A DNA stretch of 64,000 nt, taken from assembly GCA_965222205.1 (NCBI GenBank), contig OZ244932.1:2976001-3040000 (forward strand), in the 5' to 3' direction. A program made the translations under genes and the position numbers. The notes below the pieces were generated by a model. It ran no database searches. It was given only the letters and a program-made list of their open reading frames with translations, and had not been told where the DNA came from. Shown piece by piece: positions 44,517 to 54,047 of the stretch (positions are counted from its first letter, which is position 1; the number at the start of each line of letters is the position of its first letter). This DNA is from RHLJ01 sp965222205. GTDB lineage: Bacteria > Bacteroidota > Rhodothermia > Balneolales > Balneolaceae.

Positions 44517-45388
44517 AGGAACTGTGGATTTCAAATTCTTACGCGAAAATTAACCTTGGGCTTAATGTGCTGGAACGGCTTCCGAATGGCTATCACACTA
44601 TCGAAACAGGTTTTTGTTTTATCCAATGGAATGACCGGTTTGAAGTGACGCCATCAGGAAGAACAGAGCTGCTGATGAGCAATGAAAAAATTCCAGTGGA
44701 TGATTCGAACCTGATTGTAAAAGCTGTCAAAATCCTGCAAAAAGAAGCCGGGCTTCGCGATGAATTCAAAATATCTGTTCAAAAGAACATCCCTGCCGGT
44801 GCGGGATTAGGAGGAGGGAGCAGCAATGCGGCAACCACGCTTCGAATGATCAATAAGATTGCTAACCTCGGGCTTTCTGTTGATGATCTCGCAAAACTTG
44901 GAAAGCAGCTCGGAGCTGATGTCCCTTTCTTTATTCATGGAAAACCCGGAATAGGAACCGGCCTTGGAGACGAAATTGAGCACCTGGCTATTCAGCCTGA
45001 CGCGTATATCGTAACTGTGTTTCCAAACATTGAAAGCAAAACCCCGGAGGCATATCAATACTGTCAACCTTTGGGAGAACCTGACTTTTCCCTGAAAAAT
45101 ATCCTCCTTGAAGACGATATTGAAGAGTGGCATTACCTGCTACAGAATCACTTAGAGCCTGCTGTGTTTCCCCGACTGGAGCTAGTTGGAAATCTCAAAG
45201 ATCAATTCTATGATTTTGGAGCCAGCTATGCTTCTATGACTGGAAGCGGTTCCTCTGTTTTTGGCATTTTTATGCAGGATTTTGTTGCTATTAATGCCTA
45301 TGAATCGTTTCATAAGCTCGGCTTTCCAGCCAATATAACCCGACCGCTTTTCGAACCGGATTCAGGGGTCTACAGAAAAGCAGAATGA
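44513..45388 (+). CDS. ispE: 4-diphosphocytidyl-2-C-methyl-D-erythritol kinase
   Basis: 291-aa GHMP kinase of the MEP isoprenoid pathway. Starts at GTG 44513 inside the end of the preceding gene. Lys12 in 'SYAKINLGLNVLERLPNGYH' and the phosphate-binding loop 'PAGAGLGGGSSNAA' (94-107) are conserved; 'LGADVPFFIHGKP' and 'ASMTGSGSSVFGIF' complete the active site. Other MEP genes are not in the window. Confidence 0.96.
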   Translation: MKELWISNSYAKINLGLNVLERLPNGYHTIETGFCFIQWNDRFEVTPSGRTELLMSNEKIPVDDSNLIVKAVKILQKEAGLRDEFKISVQKNIPAGAGLGGGSSNAATTLRMINKIANLGLSVDDLAKLGKQLGADVPFFIHGKPGIGTGLGDEIEHLAIQPDAYIVTVFPNIESKTPEAYQYCQPLGEPDFSLKNILLEDDIEEWHYLLQNHLEPAVFPRLELVGNLKDQFYDFGASYASMTGSGSSVFGIFMQDFVAINAYESFHKLGFPANITRPLFEPDSGVYRKAE

Positions 45389-45446
45389 TTGCATCACTTT
45401 GTTAATAGTACCTTACTAAATTATTGAATAATTAGATTTTAGAACA

Positions 45447-47921
45447 ATGAGCAAAAAGAACTCAAACGAAATAGCCGTGCGCTCCGGCTTGAACAAAGAT
45501 TCATTAAGAGAAGACATCAAATTACACCTTCGCCACACTCTGGCTAAGGACGAATTTTCGCGAACTAACTGGGATAACTACCGAAGTGTGGTTCTTACCC
45601 TCATGGATCGACTCCATGACAAATGGATTAACACCCAACAGACCTATCACAAAACTGGTGTAAAGCGTGCCTATTACCTGTCTATGGAATACCTGATTGG
45701 TCGCTTGCTGGACAACATGGTGGTGAATCTGGATGTTCAACAGGAAGTAGCCGATGCCTGTGCTGACTTGGGATTGGATTACGATGAAATTCGTAACGCA
45801 GAATGGGATGCCGGGCTCGGAAACGGAGGTCTTGGACGTCTTGCCGCCTGCTTCCTTGATTCGATGGCCACGCTTGGAGTCCCGGCTACTGGTTATGGGC
45901 TTCGCTACGACTATGGAATCTTTTACCAAAAAATTGAAAATGGATTTCAGATCGAAAAGCCCGATCTCTGGTTGCGTTATGGTAACCCCTGGGATGTGGT
46001 TCGCCCTAAAATTCAATATCCGGTAGATTTTTATGGTCACCAGCATATGTTCACAAAGCCAGGTGGCGAAATTGAGTACAAGTGGGAGAATACCAAAAAA
46101 GTGCTGGCCGTAGCTTATGACACTCCAATTCCGGGGTATGACAACGGCATCGTTAACAATCTTCGTTTGTGGAAGGCTGAATCAGATACTGCTATTGATC
46201 TTCAAAGCTTTAACCAGGGACAATACATTGATGCTGTTCGCGACAACCAGCTGGAACAGAATATTACGCGGGTTCTTTATCCGAATGATAAAATGTTTGT
46301 TGGACAGGAACTACGCCTGAAGCAGGAATACTTCCTGGTTTCTGCCTCCATGCAGGATATTCTGCGCCGGTTCAAGAATCAAACCGATGACTGGACTAAA
46401 CTCCCTGAACGTGTTGCCGTTCAGTGTAATGACACACACCCGAACCTCGCTATCCCTGAATTAATGCGTGTACTTTTGGATGATGTGGACATGACCTGGG
46501 ACAAGGCATGGGACATCACTGTTAACACAATGGCCTATACTAATCACACCCTGCTGCCGGAAGCACTTGAAAAATGGCCTGTTTCTCTGGTAAGAAGTTT
46601 GCTCCCTCGACACTTGAACATCATCTATGAAATAAACCGTCGTTTTCTGGACAAGATCAAGGTGAAGTTTGGCGATGATAAAAACCGAATGGGCAGAATG
46701 AGCATTGTGGGTGAGGGTGAAAACCCGGTTGTGCACATGGCACATTTAGGAATAGTCGGGTCTAAAAAAGTGAATGGAGTGGCGGCGCTACACTCCCGAC
46801 TTCTTAAGGAATCGATGTTCCGGGATTTTGACGAAATGTATCCCGATAAATTCACCAACAAAACGAATGGTATAACTCCAAGACGTTGGCTGAAGCAATG
46901 TAACCCGGAGCTTTCTTCCCTGATCACAGATAAAATCGGCGATGGCTGGATTACTAATCTTGACGAACTTCAGGAGATTTCAAAATTTGCTGAGGATAAG
47001 AAATTCCAGAAAGCATTCGCTGATATCAAACTGAGCAACAAAAAACGTCTGGCAAAGTACATTCAGGATGAAATGAACATTGAAGTAGATCCCACTTCAA
47101 TGTTCGACATACAGATCAAGCGTATTCATGAGTACAAACGTCAACTTATGGCTGCGTTGCATGTAATAACGCTTTATAATCGAATTAAAGAAAATCCAAA
47201 CCTTGATATTGCTCCGCGTACAGTGATTTTCAGCGGGAAAGCGGCTCCGGGTTATACAATGGCTAAAAATCATATTAAACTGATTAATGCTATCGGTGAG
47301 AAAGTGAATAATGACCCGGAGGTGAAAGATAAACTGAAATGTATTTTCCTTCAGAATTATCGGGTTACTTTGGCGGAAATGATGATTCCCGCTGCTAACC
47401 TTTCTGAGCAGATTTCAACAGCCGGAATGGAAGCATCCGGAACCGGAAACATGAAATTTGCGCTAAACGGAGCTCTAACAATTGGTACTCTGGATGGTGC
47501 TAATGTGGAGATTAAAGAAGAAGTGGGTGATGATAATATCTTCATCTTTGGGCTTGAAGTAGAAGGGGTGGACGACTTGCGTAGAGCTGGTTACAATCCT
47601 CAGGCATATTACTATGCAAATCCAGAATTAAAAAGAGCACTTGATCAAATCCGGGACGGGTTCTTCTCTCCGGAAGACAAAAGCCTCTTCCATCCAATTA
47701 TAAATGCACTACTTCACGAAGGCGACTATTTTATGGTTCTTGCAGATTATGAGGCTTACGTAAAAGCCCAGGAAGAAGTAGATAAAGTCTACAAAGATGA
47801 AAAGGAATGGAATAAGAAGGCCATTCTTAATGTGGCTAAAGTAGGTAAGTTCTCCAGCGACCGAACCATCAAAGATTATAATGATGAGATATGGCAAACT
47901 GAGCTGGTGAGCCTTAAATAG
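45447..47921 (+). CDS. glgP: Glycogen/maltodextrin phosphorylase
   Basis: GT35 phosphorylase of 824 aa releasing glucose 1-phosphate from glycogen. PLP is held by Lys670 in 'GTGNMKFALNGALTIGTLDG'. Other signatures: 'YYLSMEYLIGRLLDNM', 'AGLGNGGLGRLAACFLDS', 'NDTHPNLAIPELMRVL', 'RRWLKQCNPELSSLI' and 'RIHEYKRQLM'. Length and order are normal. It starts 58 bp after ispE; the catabolic partner of the glgB/malQ genes found 7-10 kb away. Confidence 0.97.
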   Translation: MSKKNSNEIAVRSGLNKDSLREDIKLHLRHTLAKDEFSRTNWDNYRSVVLTLMDRLHDKWINTQQTYHKTGVKRAYYLSMEYLIGRLLDNMVVNLDVQQEVADACADLGLDYDEIRNAEWDAGLGNGGLGRLAACFLDSMATLGVPATGYGLRYDYGIFYQKIENGFQIEKPDLWLRYGNPWDVVRPKIQYPVDFYGHQHMFTKPGGEIEYKWENTKKVLAVAYDTPIPGYDNGIVNNLRLWKAESDTAIDLQSFNQGQYIDAVRDNQLEQNITRVLYPNDKMFVGQELRLKQEYFLVSASMQDILRRFKNQTDDWTKLPERVAVQCNDTHPNLAIPELMRVLLDDVDMTWDKAWDITVNTMAYTNHTLLPEALEKWPVSLVRSLLPRHLNIIYEINRRFLDKIKVKFGDDKNRMGRMSIVGEGENPVVHMAHLGIVGSKKVNGVAALHSRLLKESMFRDFDEMYPDKFTNKTNGITPRRWLKQCNPELSSLITDKIGDGWITNLDELQEISKFAEDKKFQKAFADIKLSNKKRLAKYIQDEMNIEVDPTSMFDIQIKRIHEYKRQLMAALHVITLYNRIKENPNLDIAPRTVIFSGKAAPGYTMAKNHIKLINAIGEKVNNDPEVKDKLKCIFLQNYRVTLAEMMIPAANLSEQISTAGMEASGTGNMKFALNGALTIGTLDGANVEIKEEVGDDNIFIFGLEVEGVDDLRRAGYNPQAYYYANPELKRALDQIRDGFFSPEDKSLFHPIINALLHEGDYFMVLADYEAYVKAQEEVDKVYKDEKEWNKKAILNVAKVGKFSSDRTIKDYNDEIWQTELVSLK

Positions 47922-47940
47922 TAATCGTTCTTTTTAATCT

Positions 47941-48036
47941 TTTCCATCTTACGGATTACCCGTCTGATGAAAAAGAACCATCCCTAAAAAGCCCTTAGCC
48001 ACTAACCCGGTCAGGCGGACCTAAGCCGTCAGACCG
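47941..48036. repeat. Two-hairpin REP element, copy 1 (beside RAYT gene)
   Basis: Contains two imperfect palindromes: CATCTTACGG-attac-CCGTCTGATG and CGGTCAGGCGG-acctaag-CCGTCAGACCG. The 96-base unit is nearly identical, in direct orientation, to 48691-48783 and ends 8 bases from the RAYT stop. Confidence 0.88.
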
Positions 48037-48044
48037 TTTACGAT

Positions 48045-48650
48045 TTAAAAAGTCAATCTCAAAAATTGTTTGGGAATAGTCTGGTACGAAAATTTTTCGA
48101 ATTCAGAATACCCGGATGGAAGTTTAAGTAAGTCTTTTGCTATTTCTTTATTGCACAAAGTGCCATTACGTAATCCGGCATAATCCTGATAAGAAGAGAA
48201 CTCCCAATCTTCAAGTTTCGTAACTAAGCCAGCCCGAACCGGGTTTTGATGAATATATAAAAAGCAATTTATGCCATAACTGTCATTCTTGCCTATATCT
48301 TCATCCAGAGGTTTAGCTTTTGCTCTCGATCGAAACATAGAGCCAGATCGATTTATTTTCTTATTTAAGGCTTGAGTATAAGAACTTTGAAGAATACCAA
48401 TCCCACGATTTAATGCCCCTATTTTTGTGATTAATTCGCCTGTATTACTTCCTTCATATTCTGGTTTTACCTGAACTAAAAGATGAAAATGATTCGGCAT
48501 TAGACACCAGGACAGAATGTGTGCGTGTTTACCAATATTCTTTTTAACCTTCTTTAGAAAGAACACATAATTTTCTCGTTCAAAGAATAATTGTTGCCCA
48601 TTATTTCCTTGGTTATATATATGATAGGTATGCCCGGAAAGAAATTGCAT
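48045..48650 (-). CDS. REP-associated tyrosine transposase (RAYT, IS200-like Y1)
   Basis: 201-aa HUH single-strand transposase. 'GHTYHIYNQGNNGQQLFF' is the family start, the HUH motif is His54-Phe-His56 in 'CLMPNHFHLLVQV', and the catalytic tyrosine is likely Tyr91 in 'SSYTQALNKK'. 'YIHQNPVRAGLV' and 'WEFSSYQDYAG' are further RAYT hallmarks. All expected residues are intact, so the enzyme may be active. It lies between two direct two-hairpin repeats, the classical REP-RAYT arrangement in which the protein is thought to recognise and spread the hairpins. Confidence 0.93.
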   Translation of the reverse strand: MQFLSGHTYHIYNQGNNGQQLFFERENYVFFLKKVKKNIGKHAHILSWCLMPNHFHLLVQVKPEYEGSNTGELITKIGALNRGIGILQSSYTQALNKKINRSGSMFRSRAKAKPLDEDIGKNDSYGINCFLYIHQNPVRAGLVTKLEDWEFSSYQDYAGLRNGTLCNKEIAKDLLKLPSGYSEFEKFSYQTIPKQFLRLTF

Positions 48651-48690
48651 TGTTCATGATAGTAAAAACATAAACTTAAATCCTAACGGT

Positions 48691-48783
48691 TTTCCATCTG
48701 ACGGATTACCCGTCTGATGGAAAGAACCATCCCTAAAATCCTTGGCCACTAACCCGGTCAGACGGACCTAAGCCGTCAGACCG
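48691..48783. repeat. Two-hairpin REP element, copy 2
   Basis: 93 bases close to copy 1, with CATCTGACGG-attac-CCGTCTGATG and CGGTCAGACGG-acctaag-CCGTCAGACCG. Each stem has a single central mismatch. It lies 40 bp upstream of the RAYT start. Confidence 0.88.
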
Positions 48784-48891
48784 ATGGGTATAACTATAAT
48801 TTGATTTCTTATTTACTATAAAACCGACGTGGGAACTAAACCTGCTTCGGTTTTTTTGTACATTCTTACGAACCAATAAGGTTAATACACT

Positions 48892-49896
48892 ATGAATGAA
48901 TTTCTGAACCAACAACCTGATTCCAGTTCCATTGATCAGGATTCCACAATTATTGAAACTGACTCCACTTTTGTAATACCGGATCCTACCGATTATTCGA
49001 TAACAGAGATATTTATTTATATCAGGGACTTTTTAAACGTGACCCTTTTTGAGATCCAGAATACTCCGGTAACATTCATGTCCATCATTGTGTTTGTTCT
49101 TTTTATTATCGGGTTCTCTTTTCTGGCATCTTTTGTAAAACGAATACTTAACAAAAGAATACTTCCGAAGTTCATTAAGGATAGCGGCCTGAGATATACT
49201 CTTGCCCGAATGTCTCAATATGTAATTGTTGTGATTGGAATATTTGTTTCTTTTCAGTTTTTGGGGATTAACCTTACTGGCTTAGCAGTCATTTTTGGTT
49301 TTCTTTCAGTTGGTATTGGTTTTGGTTTACAGAATGTAACCTCCAACTTTATCTCGGGCTTGATTGTTCTTTTTGAACGCCCAATAAGCGTTGGCGACCG
49401 GGTTGAAGTAAATAATATTGAGGGAGATGTACAGGAAATAAACATTCGCTCTACAAAAGTAAAAACACTCGATAACATCTCTATTATAGTTCCAAATTCA
49501 CAATTTGTGTCTCAGGATGTAGTCAATTATTCACACGGGGATCCAACGTACCGACTACATGTAAATGTTGGAGTGGCTTACGGATCCAATTTGGATGACG
49601 TGCTTAAAGCTCTTAATGAAGTGGCTGAAGAGAGTGAAAACGTACTCAAAAACCCTGCACATGATGTCCAGCTACGTAATTTTGGAGACTCTGCATGGGA
49701 TATGAAGCTTCTTGTATGGATACCCGATGTGAAGAAAAAATATTCAGTTTTAAACGAGTTGAACCAGGAAATCGTGAGGAAGTTCAGAGAAATGAAGATT
49801 GAAATTCCTTTCCCACAACGGGATATCAATTTCAGAAATGCCATTCCGGAGGATGAGGAGGAACGCGCTGATTCTGGTTCGGAATCAGAGTCTTGA
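48892..49896 (+). CDS. mscS: Small-conductance mechanosensitive channel (MscS)
   Basis: 334-aa inner membrane channel opening on hypo-osmotic stress. Three membrane segments: about 62-82, 107-127 and the glycine/alanine-rich pore helix 130-162 ('GFLSVGIGFGLQNVTSNFIS'). The 'ERPISVGDRVEVNNIEGDVQ' beta domain and '..IPFPQRDINF' C-terminal end are classical. An acidic tail (EDEEERADSGSESES) closes the protein. Length is slightly above the E. coli 286 aa because of a 55-residue N-terminal leader. Confidence 0.95.
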   Translation: MNEFLNQQPDSSSIDQDSTIIETDSTFVIPDPTDYSITEIFIYIRDFLNVTLFEIQNTPVTFMSIIVFVLFIIGFSFLASFVKRILNKRILPKFIKDSGLRYTLARMSQYVIVVIGIFVSFQFLGINLTGLAVIFGFLSVGIGFGLQNVTSNFISGLIVLFERPISVGDRVEVNNIEGDVQEINIRSTKVKTLDNISIIVPNSQFVSQDVVNYSHGDPTYRLHVNVGVAYGSNLDDVLKALNEVAEESENVLKNPAHDVQLRNFGDSAWDMKLLVWIPDVKKKYSVLNELNQEIVRKFREMKIEIPFPQRDINFRNAIPEDEEERADSGSESES

Positions 49897-49946
49897 TCCT
49901 TGCTGTTTTCTCCTTTTATAGCGTAATTCATTTTAAATTGGGTTCA

Positions 49947-50645
49947 ATGAACATAAATACTGCTCTATACTCTTTGTTATTCGGTTTGGTGATAAGCCTG
50001 TTCGGTGTGCATTCATCTTCATATCCCGAGACTGATGCCCTTAGTCTTTCCGGATCGGTAGAAGGAACCGTTACTCTTGCTACAAAAAATCGCCCCGTTC
50101 GTTTTGGTGGTGGTCTTTACGGAAGACCCGCGCCTTCAAGCTCTAATCAATCTACTTCCGATTCAGTTCTTGTTGTACTTAAAGGAACATCCGTTTCAAA
50201 TTCAACCTCAGGGACTCTTCAGCTATTAAATCAAAAAGACCAACAATTTGTGCCGACTATTCTTCCTGTCGAGGAAGGGGGAACTGTTCGTATTCAAAAT
50301 TCCGATCCGGTTTATCATAATGTGTTTAGCCTTACAAGTCCCCATAAGTTTGATGTAGGTCGTCGCCCAAAAGGAGAGTTTTTTGATGTAGAATTTGAAA
50401 AACCCGGTGTAATTGATGTGTTTTGTGATATCCACTCAAACATGCATGCGATCATTTATGTTTTACCTGAAGGCACAAAGGCATGGACTAAAATTAAAAG
50501 TGGAGATGCATTTTCATTTTCAAATGTCCCGGAAGGATCTTATGAATTAAGTGTTTATGCACTTGGTTATCAAGAGATGACTTCCCGGATTTCGGTACTG
50601 GATGGGCAAACCTATCAAGCCGGAACCCTAACGCTTAATCCATAA
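49947..50645 (+). CDS. Exported cupredoxin-domain protein
   Basis: 232 aa from ATG 49947, with a signal peptide (LLFGLVISLFGVHSSSYP). A plastocyanin/azurin-like fold at about 80-172 has the type-1 copper ligands His124 ('YHNVFS'), Cys160, His163 and Met166 ('FCDIHSNMHA'). Residues about 180-230 form a carboxypeptidase-regulatory-like beta sandwich ('FSNVPEGSYELSVYALGYQE'). It would act in the periplasm as an electron carrier or copper sensor. The cyclase gene starts 2 bases after its stop, making an operon with the following barrel gene. Confidence 0.85.
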   Translation: MNINTALYSLLFGLVISLFGVHSSSYPETDALSLSGSVEGTVTLATKNRPVRFGGGLYGRPAPSSSNQSTSDSVLVVLKGTSVSNSTSGTLQLLNQKDQQFVPTILPVEEGGTVRIQNSDPVYHNVFSLTSPHKFDVGRRPKGEFFDVEFEKPGVIDVFCDIHSNMHAIIYVLPEGTKAWTKIKSGDAFSFSNVPEGSYELSVYALGYQEMTSRISVLDGQTYQAGTLTLNP

Positions 50646-50647
50646 CT

Positions 50648-52438
50648 ATGAAGCCAGCCTTTTTCAGCTTGCGATGGAAACTTCTCTCTGGTTTCGTGGG
50701 GCTTGTTCTTCTTACAGTTTTATCGCTGTTAATTAGTGTTGGCAGTCTTGTTGAAGATCGTATCAGAAAAGATATCGATATCAATTTTGAACAAGCTGGT
50801 CAAATATTTGAGCGCATCCAGGATATTCGTTTTCGGCAACTCCGGCAAACCGCTATTCTACTAGCTGATATCCCAAGTCTTAAAGCTGCAATTTCTACCG
50901 GGGATACCATCACCGTAACTCAGAAAATCCGTGATGAACTAAGATACCTGCTGGATTTTGACCCTGCAATCCCGGATTCCCTGATTCCGGAAAGCTTTTT
51001 TACAAATCCGGATTCCTCAGGGCTTTTACTAATTTCAGATAACCAAGGTAAGCCTTTAGGCAGATTATCTACGCAAGCACTTCCTCAGTTTTCAATTGCA
51101 GACCGCGCAGGTGTTACCGATGCCCTAGAAGGTTATATGCCAACTCAAGCTTATATCTGGAAAGAAAATGATCGATATTTCAATGTAATCACTATACCCA
51201 TTTGGGTTGGATATAATTTGGTGGGAATTCTTTCCTATGGATTGCCAATACGTCAAATCGAAACCGAACAGCTTTCAAGAGATATCGGAATGGAGGTTGT
51301 CTTCTATATCAATGATCAGCTTGTAGCAACAACACTTCATAATCTTTCTGGTGAAGATAAAAATCTACTTAACAGCAATATTCATGATGCTACTTATGAG
51401 ATTTTAAAAAGCAGTAACGCTCAGAAAACCGAGATATCGCTTAGCGAGGAAACCTTGCTTCTCTATTTAGCTCCAATGTTTAACCTTGGTGATAATCTGG
51501 CTGGAATTAAAGGATATTATGGTGTGGCTAAATCATTGAATCAGGCTTTACTTCCTCTGAAAAACCTTCAGATGGTAATCTTTGGTATTGGATTATTAGC
51601 CATCATCGCCTCTGTTTTAATTAGTATAATTTTGACCCGTCGCATTATCCGGCCTATCGATTTATTAATGCAGGGGGTACAACGTGTTGAGAAAGAGGAT
51701 TTCAGTGAAGTGGTACCTATCACTACACAAGATGAGATTGGCACACTTACTTCGGCATTCAATCACTTAGTTGAAGGGCTCCGTGAGCGTTTACTAATGC
51801 TTAAATTCGTATCTGAAGCCACTCTTGATGCCATTCAAAAAAATCTAAGTCGAATTGAACCGGGTGGTGAGCGCCGGGATATTACCGTATTCTTTTCTGA
51901 TATTCGTGGGTTTACTGCCTGGAGCGAAAAACATACTCCTGAAGAAGTTATTGATATGTTAAACAACCTCCTCAGCTTTCAGGCAGAGCTAGTGCAGGAA
52001 CTTGGAGGAGACGTAGATAAATTTGTTGGAGATGAACTGGTTGCAGTTTTTCAGGGACCAGATAAAGATCAAAAAGCCGTTGAAGCAGCCATTCGTATTC
52101 AAAAACAACTACCTTTAATGCTCAACAAACAGCAAGCTGAACTGGCGGTAGGAATTGGAATTAATAGCGGGGAAGCTATTATGGGCGCCATGGGCAGTGA
52201 GAACAGAATGGACTATACCGTCCTGGGGAGTACTGTAAATCTTGGGGCAAGACTATGCTCAGCTGCATCAAAGCACCAGATTTTAATTTCTAACTCAGTA
52301 TTTCTGAATCTTGAACGGAAAATACCTGCCATAGAGTTGGAAAAAATTCAGGTCAAAGGGATTAAAGAATCAGTACAGATTTATGAGATAGATTGGCAGA
52401 ATGAGTCTAAACCTTTGCTTCATTTAAAGGAGAATTGA
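50648..52438 (+). CDS. Membrane adenylate cyclase with periplasmic sensor and HAMP
   Basis: 596 aa: helix 1 at 12-33, a periplasmic Cache-like sensor (about 40-300), helix 2 at 307-329, HAMP (330-382) and a class III cyclase domain (410-585). Catalytic residues are intact: metal Asp418 in 'FFSDIRGFT' and Asp462 in 'DKFVGDELVAVF', adenine-binding Lys458 and Asp522 ('MDYTVLGSTVNL'), transition-state Asn531 and Arg535. The Lys/Asp pair points to ATP rather than GTP. It couples an outside signal, perhaps reported by the cupredoxin gene's product, to cAMP. Confidence 0.9.
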   Translation: MKPAFFSLRWKLLSGFVGLVLLTVLSLLISVGSLVEDRIRKDIDINFEQAGQIFERIQDIRFRQLRQTAILLADIPSLKAAISTGDTITVTQKIRDELRYLLDFDPAIPDSLIPESFFTNPDSSGLLLISDNQGKPLGRLSTQALPQFSIADRAGVTDALEGYMPTQAYIWKENDRYFNVITIPIWVGYNLVGILSYGLPIRQIETEQLSRDIGMEVVFYINDQLVATTLHNLSGEDKNLLNSNIHDATYEILKSSNAQKTEISLSEETLLLYLAPMFNLGDNLAGIKGYYGVAKSLNQALLPLKNLQMVIFGIGLLAIIASVLISIILTRRIIRPIDLLMQGVQRVEKEDFSEVVPITTQDEIGTLTSAFNHLVEGLRERLLMLKFVSEATLDAIQKNLSRIEPGGERRDITVFFSDIRGFTAWSEKHTPEEVIDMLNNLLSFQAELVQELGGDVDKFVGDELVAVFQGPDKDQKAVEAAIRIQKQLPLMLNKQQAELAVGIGINSGEAIMGAMGSENRMDYTVLGSTVNLGARLCSAASKHQILISNSVFLNLERKIPAIELEKIQVKGIKESVQIYEIDWQNESKPLLHLKEN

Positions 52439-52439
52439 A

Positions 52440-53678
52440 ATGAGAAAACTATCTGTAATAGTTTTATATGCACTTTTCTTTTTAGTTACTTCAACTCGGG
52501 TAACTGCACAAATAAATATTTCCGGGCTTGTTGATATTGAATTGAAACTCAGCGGTGACGATTCATCACCATATATAAATCAAACACCGGGAAGCGGCCT
52601 CTCACTGTATACACCCAATATCCGCCTGTTCATGTCCTCAAACATATCCGAACAATGGTTTGTAAGTAGTGTTCTCCAAGCCGATCACTATGAAGGAAAA
52701 AAGCTTAGTAGCCTATTCTTCTCTGTAATAAATATAAACTGGACGCCAAATTTTGATTCTGATTTTGTGGTAACAGCAGGCAGGTTCATTAACCCTTATG
52801 GTTCGTATTCATCCCGATTCATATCGAACATAAATCCATTTGTGCACTTACCATTATCTCATTCTGCTGGTTTACCTGTAAGCAAAAGGTTGGGACATTT
52901 AAATGCGCAGAATTACAATCCTGCGGATATTGCCAGTACCTATGGTGAAGATGAAAAAGGAATGACTATTGTCTACCAAAGGATGTATTCCCAAGGGGTA
53001 AAAATTTCTAATACATTAGGTGATAATGACTGGCTGAGTTTTGACCTCGCTGCCACACACGCACCAGCAGCATCTCATTTTGATTTTAACGAGTACGATA
53101 CCCCCTCATTGATTGGGAGAGCCGTTCTTAAGCCCGTTATTTGGGCTCAACTGGGACTATCTTACAGTAAAGGAGCATTTCTGCTAAATGATGTAGCAAA
53201 TGATTCTCTGAGAATATATGATAGCTCCGGTTATCCCCAATCAACAGTGGGAGCTGACCTAACACTTAACTATCGATACTACACGTTGCTTGTTGAATGG
53301 AATCAAGGTTCTTTTAAAGCACCGTTTTATGACCCTGAATCTTCAAGCTCTGAAACTCCACGAACCGGGAAATCTACTATTGATCATTTTTCGGGTGAGT
53401 TTATTTACGATTTTCCGTTTATCGTTGGCGGGTATTTTGCTCTTCGTTATGAGCAGATGTTGGAAGGGGAAATTGAGATCTATCGAAGGGATGCTAATAA
53501 TGATAAAGTAGATCAGACTATTACCCCATGGATGTACGATCGGCAGCGTATTGAACTTGCTGCAGGATATAAGCTTCAGAGAAATGTATTGTTGAAAGCT
53601 TCTTATCTGCTTTCTGAAGATGATGGACCAGATCTGGATGATGATGTGTTCACCATCCAGTTAAGTGTCCTTTTTTAA
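52440..53678 (+). CDS. Outer membrane barrel protein (porin-like)
   Basis: 412 aa with signal peptide (TSTRVTAQ). The repeated strands with aromatic girdles ('YRYYTLLVEWNQGSF', 'GGYFALRYEQMLEG', 'ELAAGYKLQRNVLLKASYLL', C-terminal 'DDDVFTIQLSVLF') mark an outer membrane beta-barrel of the phosphate-porin-like type. Specificity unknown. It starts 1 base after the cyclase stop with a good ribosome site (AAAGGAGAA), the third gene of the cupredoxin-cyclase-barrel unit. Confidence 0.8.
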   Translation: MRKLSVIVLYALFFLVTSTRVTAQINISGLVDIELKLSGDDSSPYINQTPGSGLSLYTPNIRLFMSSNISEQWFVSSVLQADHYEGKKLSSLFFSVININWTPNFDSDFVVTAGRFINPYGSYSSRFISNINPFVHLPLSHSAGLPVSKRLGHLNAQNYNPADIASTYGEDEKGMTIVYQRMYSQGVKISNTLGDNDWLSFDLAATHAPAASHFDFNEYDTPSLIGRAVLKPVIWAQLGLSYSKGAFLLNDVANDSLRIYDSSGYPQSTVGADLTLNYRYYTLLVEWNQGSFKAPFYDPESSSSETPRTGKSTIDHFSGEFIYDFPFIVGGYFALRYEQMLEGEIEIYRRDANNDKVDQTITPWMYDRQRIELAAGYKLQRNVLLKASYLLSEDDGPDLDDDVFTIQLSVLF

Positions 53679-53681
53679 AAC

Positions 53682-53876
53682 TTAATCTGAGCTTCTCATA
53701 ATGGCCCATGCTGAAAGTCCTACAAATCCTGCTACCACGAGACCAAGATTCACATCTCTCTGAACTTGTTCTGCTTTTGAAAGGTATTTTGAGCCTACTC
53801 CATTTTCGGAAATATACTGTTCGATATTTTCAATTTTAGATTCTAGCTGCTCGATGGTCTTTTCTTTAATACTCAT
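53682..53876 (-). CDS. Small coiled-coil membrane protein (64 aa)
   Basis: Residues 4-26 (KEKTIEQLESKIENIEQYIS) form a short coiled coil; 42-60 (DVNLGLVVAGFVGLSAWAI) is a single membrane helix close to the C-terminus, so it is tail-anchored in topology. No family recognised. It is convergent with the barrel gene, with 3 bases between the stops, and has a clear ATG. Confidence 0.65.
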   Translation of the reverse strand: MSIKEKTIEQLESKIENIEQYISENGVGSKYLSKAEQVQRDVNLGLVVAGFVGLSAWAIMRSSD

Positions 53877-54047
53877 TCTAAATAATAATTTTTATTAGTA
53901 CTTACATTAGTATTAATTCTCTTTTCATGCAAAAAGTTTCCAATCTTAATATTTAATTATCGGAGTACAGACTTCGGGTTTATCTTTTCCTTCTATAAGA
54001 TGTAGTAAACAACTAGCTACCGAAGCTTCCATGACCAGTATCTTCAT

